From assembly GCA_013399305.1 (NCBI GenBank), contig VXAI01000019.1:3175279-3239278 (forward strand): DNA of 64,000 bases, written 5' to 3'. The position numbers were made by a program, and so were the translations under genes. Shown here piece after piece: positions 61,261 to 64,000 of this stretch. Position 1 is the first letter of the stretch. Every line of letters begins with the position of its first letter. The notes beneath the pieces are model-generated. The model did no database searches. It was not told the DNA's origin and was given only the letters and a program-made list of their open reading frames with translations. This DNA is from Rostratula benghalensis (taxonomy: Eukaryota > Chordata > Aves > Charadriiformes > Rostratulidae).

Positions 61261-61620
61261 TGATATGCTGTGTAAGTGAAGTATTCAAACAATCGTTTCC
61301 ATACACTGAATTACTGTTCCAGCAAGTGTTTGCTTGTTCTGGCTATTTTTATTGCATTTTGCTTTTGCAGGATAAGCTGGAACCATTAAAGTGACAGTTT
61401 CAGATTATTATACTATAGCGGATGCCAGCACAATTTATTTAAGCTACTTTTTTTGCATCTGTTCCATAGCATATGCTTCAAAATGTTTACCATACTGCAA
61501 TACGGAAAGCAGAAGGGTCATTGCTTTTGCTTTGATTTACTCAGCATCCTCCCCCAAAATGTAAAGTCAAACCACATGGACTCTAGAGAGTCCTAAACAT
61601 GTTACATGGATTTTGATCCA
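61261..61620. promoter_or_regulatory. candidate conserved regulatory element
   Basis: This stretch has the look of conserved non-coding DNA: CpGs at about 61293, 61419 and 61503 survive, homopolymers are few and AT-rich transcription-factor cores are dense (ATTTATTTAAG, TTTTTATTGC, TTTGATTTACTCAGC). No frame is open across it. The claim rests on texture only. Confidence 0.2.
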
Positions 61621-63180
61621 GGACTATAAGCAGTGTTATAATGAGTGGATTTAAAATGAAGGAACATTATTTTAGAAAAAAAAAATAAAAAATATATAGG
61701 GGAAAGCATTCTCTATGAGTGTGGGTTACCACTACATATTGTTTTACATAACTCTATTGAATACTAAGTTCATAAAAAGATAGTGTAATACTCTAAAATA
61801 AAGTACAAGGCACCTCTCCATATGTTTTCATTCACCTTTCTCAAGTTTGGCCCAAATTCTACCCCAACATCGATGACCAGTGACAGGACAGGGAGGAAAG
61901 TTTCTCTCCTGGTTGATACCCCTGTTCAGAGCCCTCTCCGAATGAAATCGTCCTCCTGGTGGAATCAGAAGATGTATTTGCAGTGATTTCACTGGATACT
62001 GACTATAAACAGTGCTGTGGATTAGAGTTTACAATCTATTTATAAAATGGCATGGTAATTCTTTCGTTATTATCATGAAACCATTCTTTATTCATGCTAT
62101 CACTCTGTTTGCTTTGACTACCACTGCATTTTAAGCATAGCTTTTCAATGAGCTTTCCCTAATGGCCCTTTTTTTTATATATTTTTTTTTTCCCCAATTG
62201 AGTTAATTTGCAGCCTACCAATGAGCATATGTAAATTAAAAGGAATTATACAAGTAAGGAAAAAACGAGACATTCTAAAGGGAAGACAGTAAGTGTAAGT
62301 AAGAGGAAAAATATTTATGATTTTTCCTGAGTAACAATATTGAAAAGAACATTAAATAATAAAAAGATGTTCTGTTGACCAATATGAGATATAAATGAGA
62401 TCAGTCCTCTCTAGCATGCTAATAGATTAAAGACAAATGGAGGAGCATAAGAAGATCATCAGTGACAGCACTTCAAATTATTCTCCAATAAAAAAAATTA
62501 AGACTTTTAAAGCTATACTGTAACCATTAGTATATATTGTAAATATGCTTTCTATTAACAGAGAAAGTGAACAAAAGAGAGTAAACCCCTTTACAATTTA
62601 GGATTATGTATATTATGCATGAGAACATTTTGTGGGTTTGGTTTCCAATCAAAATTTTTCACGGTTATACCATAGTGCCTGCCATTTTCCAAAAGAAAAT
62701 TAAAAAATTTTCCAAAAAAAAAAAAAGTGGAGACCAATTAGTCCACTAGAATATTCTAAGTAGACATTAGAAAATAAAAGATTTGTTTAAATTAATGATT
62801 GTTTCCTCCTTCCCATCCTAGCTATCCTAGAGGTAGGTCTAGCATGTATTTTTCTTTCATAACTTGAAAATGCTCAAAAAAATTTTTACTTTTGATTCAA
62901 ACAGGAGATAAACTTCAATATCTCAGTAGTTTTTGTGGGAAGAGAAAACGGTTTCCAATGTTTTGGAAAGAAAGAATATAATATATATCCTATAATATAT
63001 CCTATAACACGGGATGAAAAGTTTCACTTTGGCAATTCATGACTTAAGTGTGCAACTTTGGTCTTTTCCTTTAGCTCAATGGAATATAAAATTAAATAAT
63101 GTATCCTTTTAGAATGAATTAAAACTTAAAAACAGAGCCATAAGTGTTAGGCATAAAACTCTAGTAAGAGAAAGCCAGAG
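61621..63180. other. AT-rich non-coding stretch
   Basis: No gene was recognised. It holds A-rich tracts at 61676-61699 and 62714-62726, a T-rich patch near 62169-62194, and a 12-bp TATAATATATCC-type tandem repeat at about 62977-63008. Confidence 0.6.
62977..63008. repeat. TATAATATATCC tandem repeat
   Basis: Units of about 12 bases (TATAATATATCC) occur roughly two and a half times, the first with an extra TA. Confidence 0.75.
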
Positions 63181-63650
63181 GTGAGCGGGGTTTGGAAAAT
63201 CTTTCTATTGCTGTCCTTCCAATCTGACTGTAAACAGAGCTTCAAAACTTGCAAACAGCTGTAGTTGCAGCGCCTTTATGATTGCATTAGTATTCTGTAC
63301 TCAGATTCAGCATAAAAGCCAAATGCAGTTCAATCAGTTGTTTTCATATCTTTCGTAGCAGGTAGTATATGAATGAATGTGTGTAACCCATTTCTTTCAC
63401 TCCAAACACTGAAAAAAAAATGAGCTAAGATGGATGCCGGATAATCTACAGTATTGTTCAAGTGCTTTCCATGGAGGAGGTGAGAAATTTTATTTTAATC
63501 TTTGGACTCCATCACATTCACGGTAGGTATCAGATAAACATTCCTGACACAAATCCAAATTTGTTTGAACAGTTAGATTGCTCCTTAAAAGCAGCTTGAG
63601 ACAGCCTTTTCCATGTGTACTCAGAGAACGGATTCTCTACTGCTTCAAAA
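63181..63650. other. moderately complex stretch, possible conserved element
   Basis: This DNA has few homopolymers and several CpGs (near 63186, 63272, 63354, 63438 and 63521). No frame is open across it. It lies directly upstream of the open frame that ends at a splice donor at 63730, so it could be promoter or 5' UTR sequence if that exon is real. That is inference only. Confidence 0.2.
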
Positions 63651-63730
63651 ATGTATAATTCCCCCTTGGAGAGTTTAAGCTATATTTCAGTCTTTGCACA
63701 GGCTGGTGGTGCCTCTACAAATCTTCAAAG
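63651..63730 (+). other. candidate first coding exon (ATG to splice donor)
   Basis: An ATG at 63651 with A at position -3 opens a frame of 26 codons plus 2 bases that runs exactly into a good donor (TTCAAAG|GTAAGC at 63731). The peptide begins MYNSPLESLSYISVFAQ and ends AGGASTNLQ. The frame is also open upstream to a TGA near 63600. An internal acceptor-like CTTTGCACAG at 63701 could alternatively define a 29-nt microexon ending at the same donor. I recognise no family, and short frames like this are frequent by chance. Confidence 0.15.
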
Positions 63731-64000
63731 GTAAGCAATTTCCTTCTGGGTGAGAGCCACAATTTCTGATACCACTAGCTCCTATGGTCAAAACTAGCTT
63801 TAAGCAAAGCCATACATGTGGATGACAGCAGACTAAGTTTCCAGTTCAAGTGGTATTTGCTTTTTGCCTGGGAAATGTTAATAGGTAGATAGGTTCGCTG
63901 CATGTTTCTCACATCCAGAGTATCTGGTACTTTGCTTCAGGGAATGTTTTCTTCCCAACTCATCCTTCTTTAGTATACTTTATTGACTTCTTTAGTATGC
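63731..64000. other. end of window, nothing recognised
   Basis: No gene, repeat or RNA signature is visible in the last 270 bases. Confidence 0.5.

Noticed and set aside
1..64000. CRISPR arrays, prokaryotic operons, tRNA or rRNA genes
   Set aside because: No spaced direct repeats, cloverleaf-like sequences or ribosomal segments were recognised, and the sequence is clearly of vertebrate nuclear type.

Overview
This window is vertebrate nuclear DNA, most likely from a bird. It is AT-rich and CpG-poor, full of short homopolymer runs, carries scaffold-style N gaps, and shows no operon-like packing or ribosome binding sites. The avian call rests on CR1 LINE fragments, including the diagnostic 3' octamer tail (ATTCTATG / CAGAATCA units), and on a solo LTR that resembles an LTR family common in modern birds (recognised from memory, not by a search). 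I cannot name the species or the locus.

No protein-coding gene can be called with confidence in the 64 kb. Almost all open frames are short and their number is about what chance gives in AT-rich DNA; the exceptions are frames inside CR1 that are remnants of its ORF2. The window is therefore either intergenic or lies inside a very large intron.

Layout. 1-14 kb: AT-rich single-copy sequence with poly-T/A runs; an island of unresolved origin at about 5.2-5.9 kb; a CpG-retaining block at about 13.26-13.72 kb followed by a possible exon at 13.83-14.01 kb. 14.47-16.60 kb: two CR1 3' ends in the same (minus) orientation. 17.9 kb: 155-base gap. 18-31 kb: quiet sequence with an older plus-strand CR1 at 23.21-23.64 kb and some small tandem duplications; an 80-base gap at 31.0 kb lies in a TAAAA-type repeat. 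31.9-33 kb: a possible 60-nt in-frame exon and an A26 tract. 34.72-35.27 kb: solo LTR. 35.80-35.87 kb: a CR1 tip. 36-51 kb: quiet, with a CpG-retaining block at about 41.3-42.0 kb, a more GC-rich unresolved stretch at 46.7-47.4 kb and a possible terminal exon at 48.0-48.2 kb. A 20-base gap lies at 51.2 kb. 51-64 kb: a perfect 15-bp-arm hairpin at 56.3 kb, a possible exon at 57.56-57.76 kb, enhancer-like single-copy blocks near 59.8-60.2 and 61.3-61.6 kb, and an open frame ending on a splice donor at 63.73 kb.

I found no new multi-gene system. The most useful leads are the candidate exons with both splice sites (31962-32021 and 57562-57758), the CpG-retaining blocks that look like conserved regulatory elements, and the hairpin at 56265-56305. 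All need cross-species alignment or RNA evidence.
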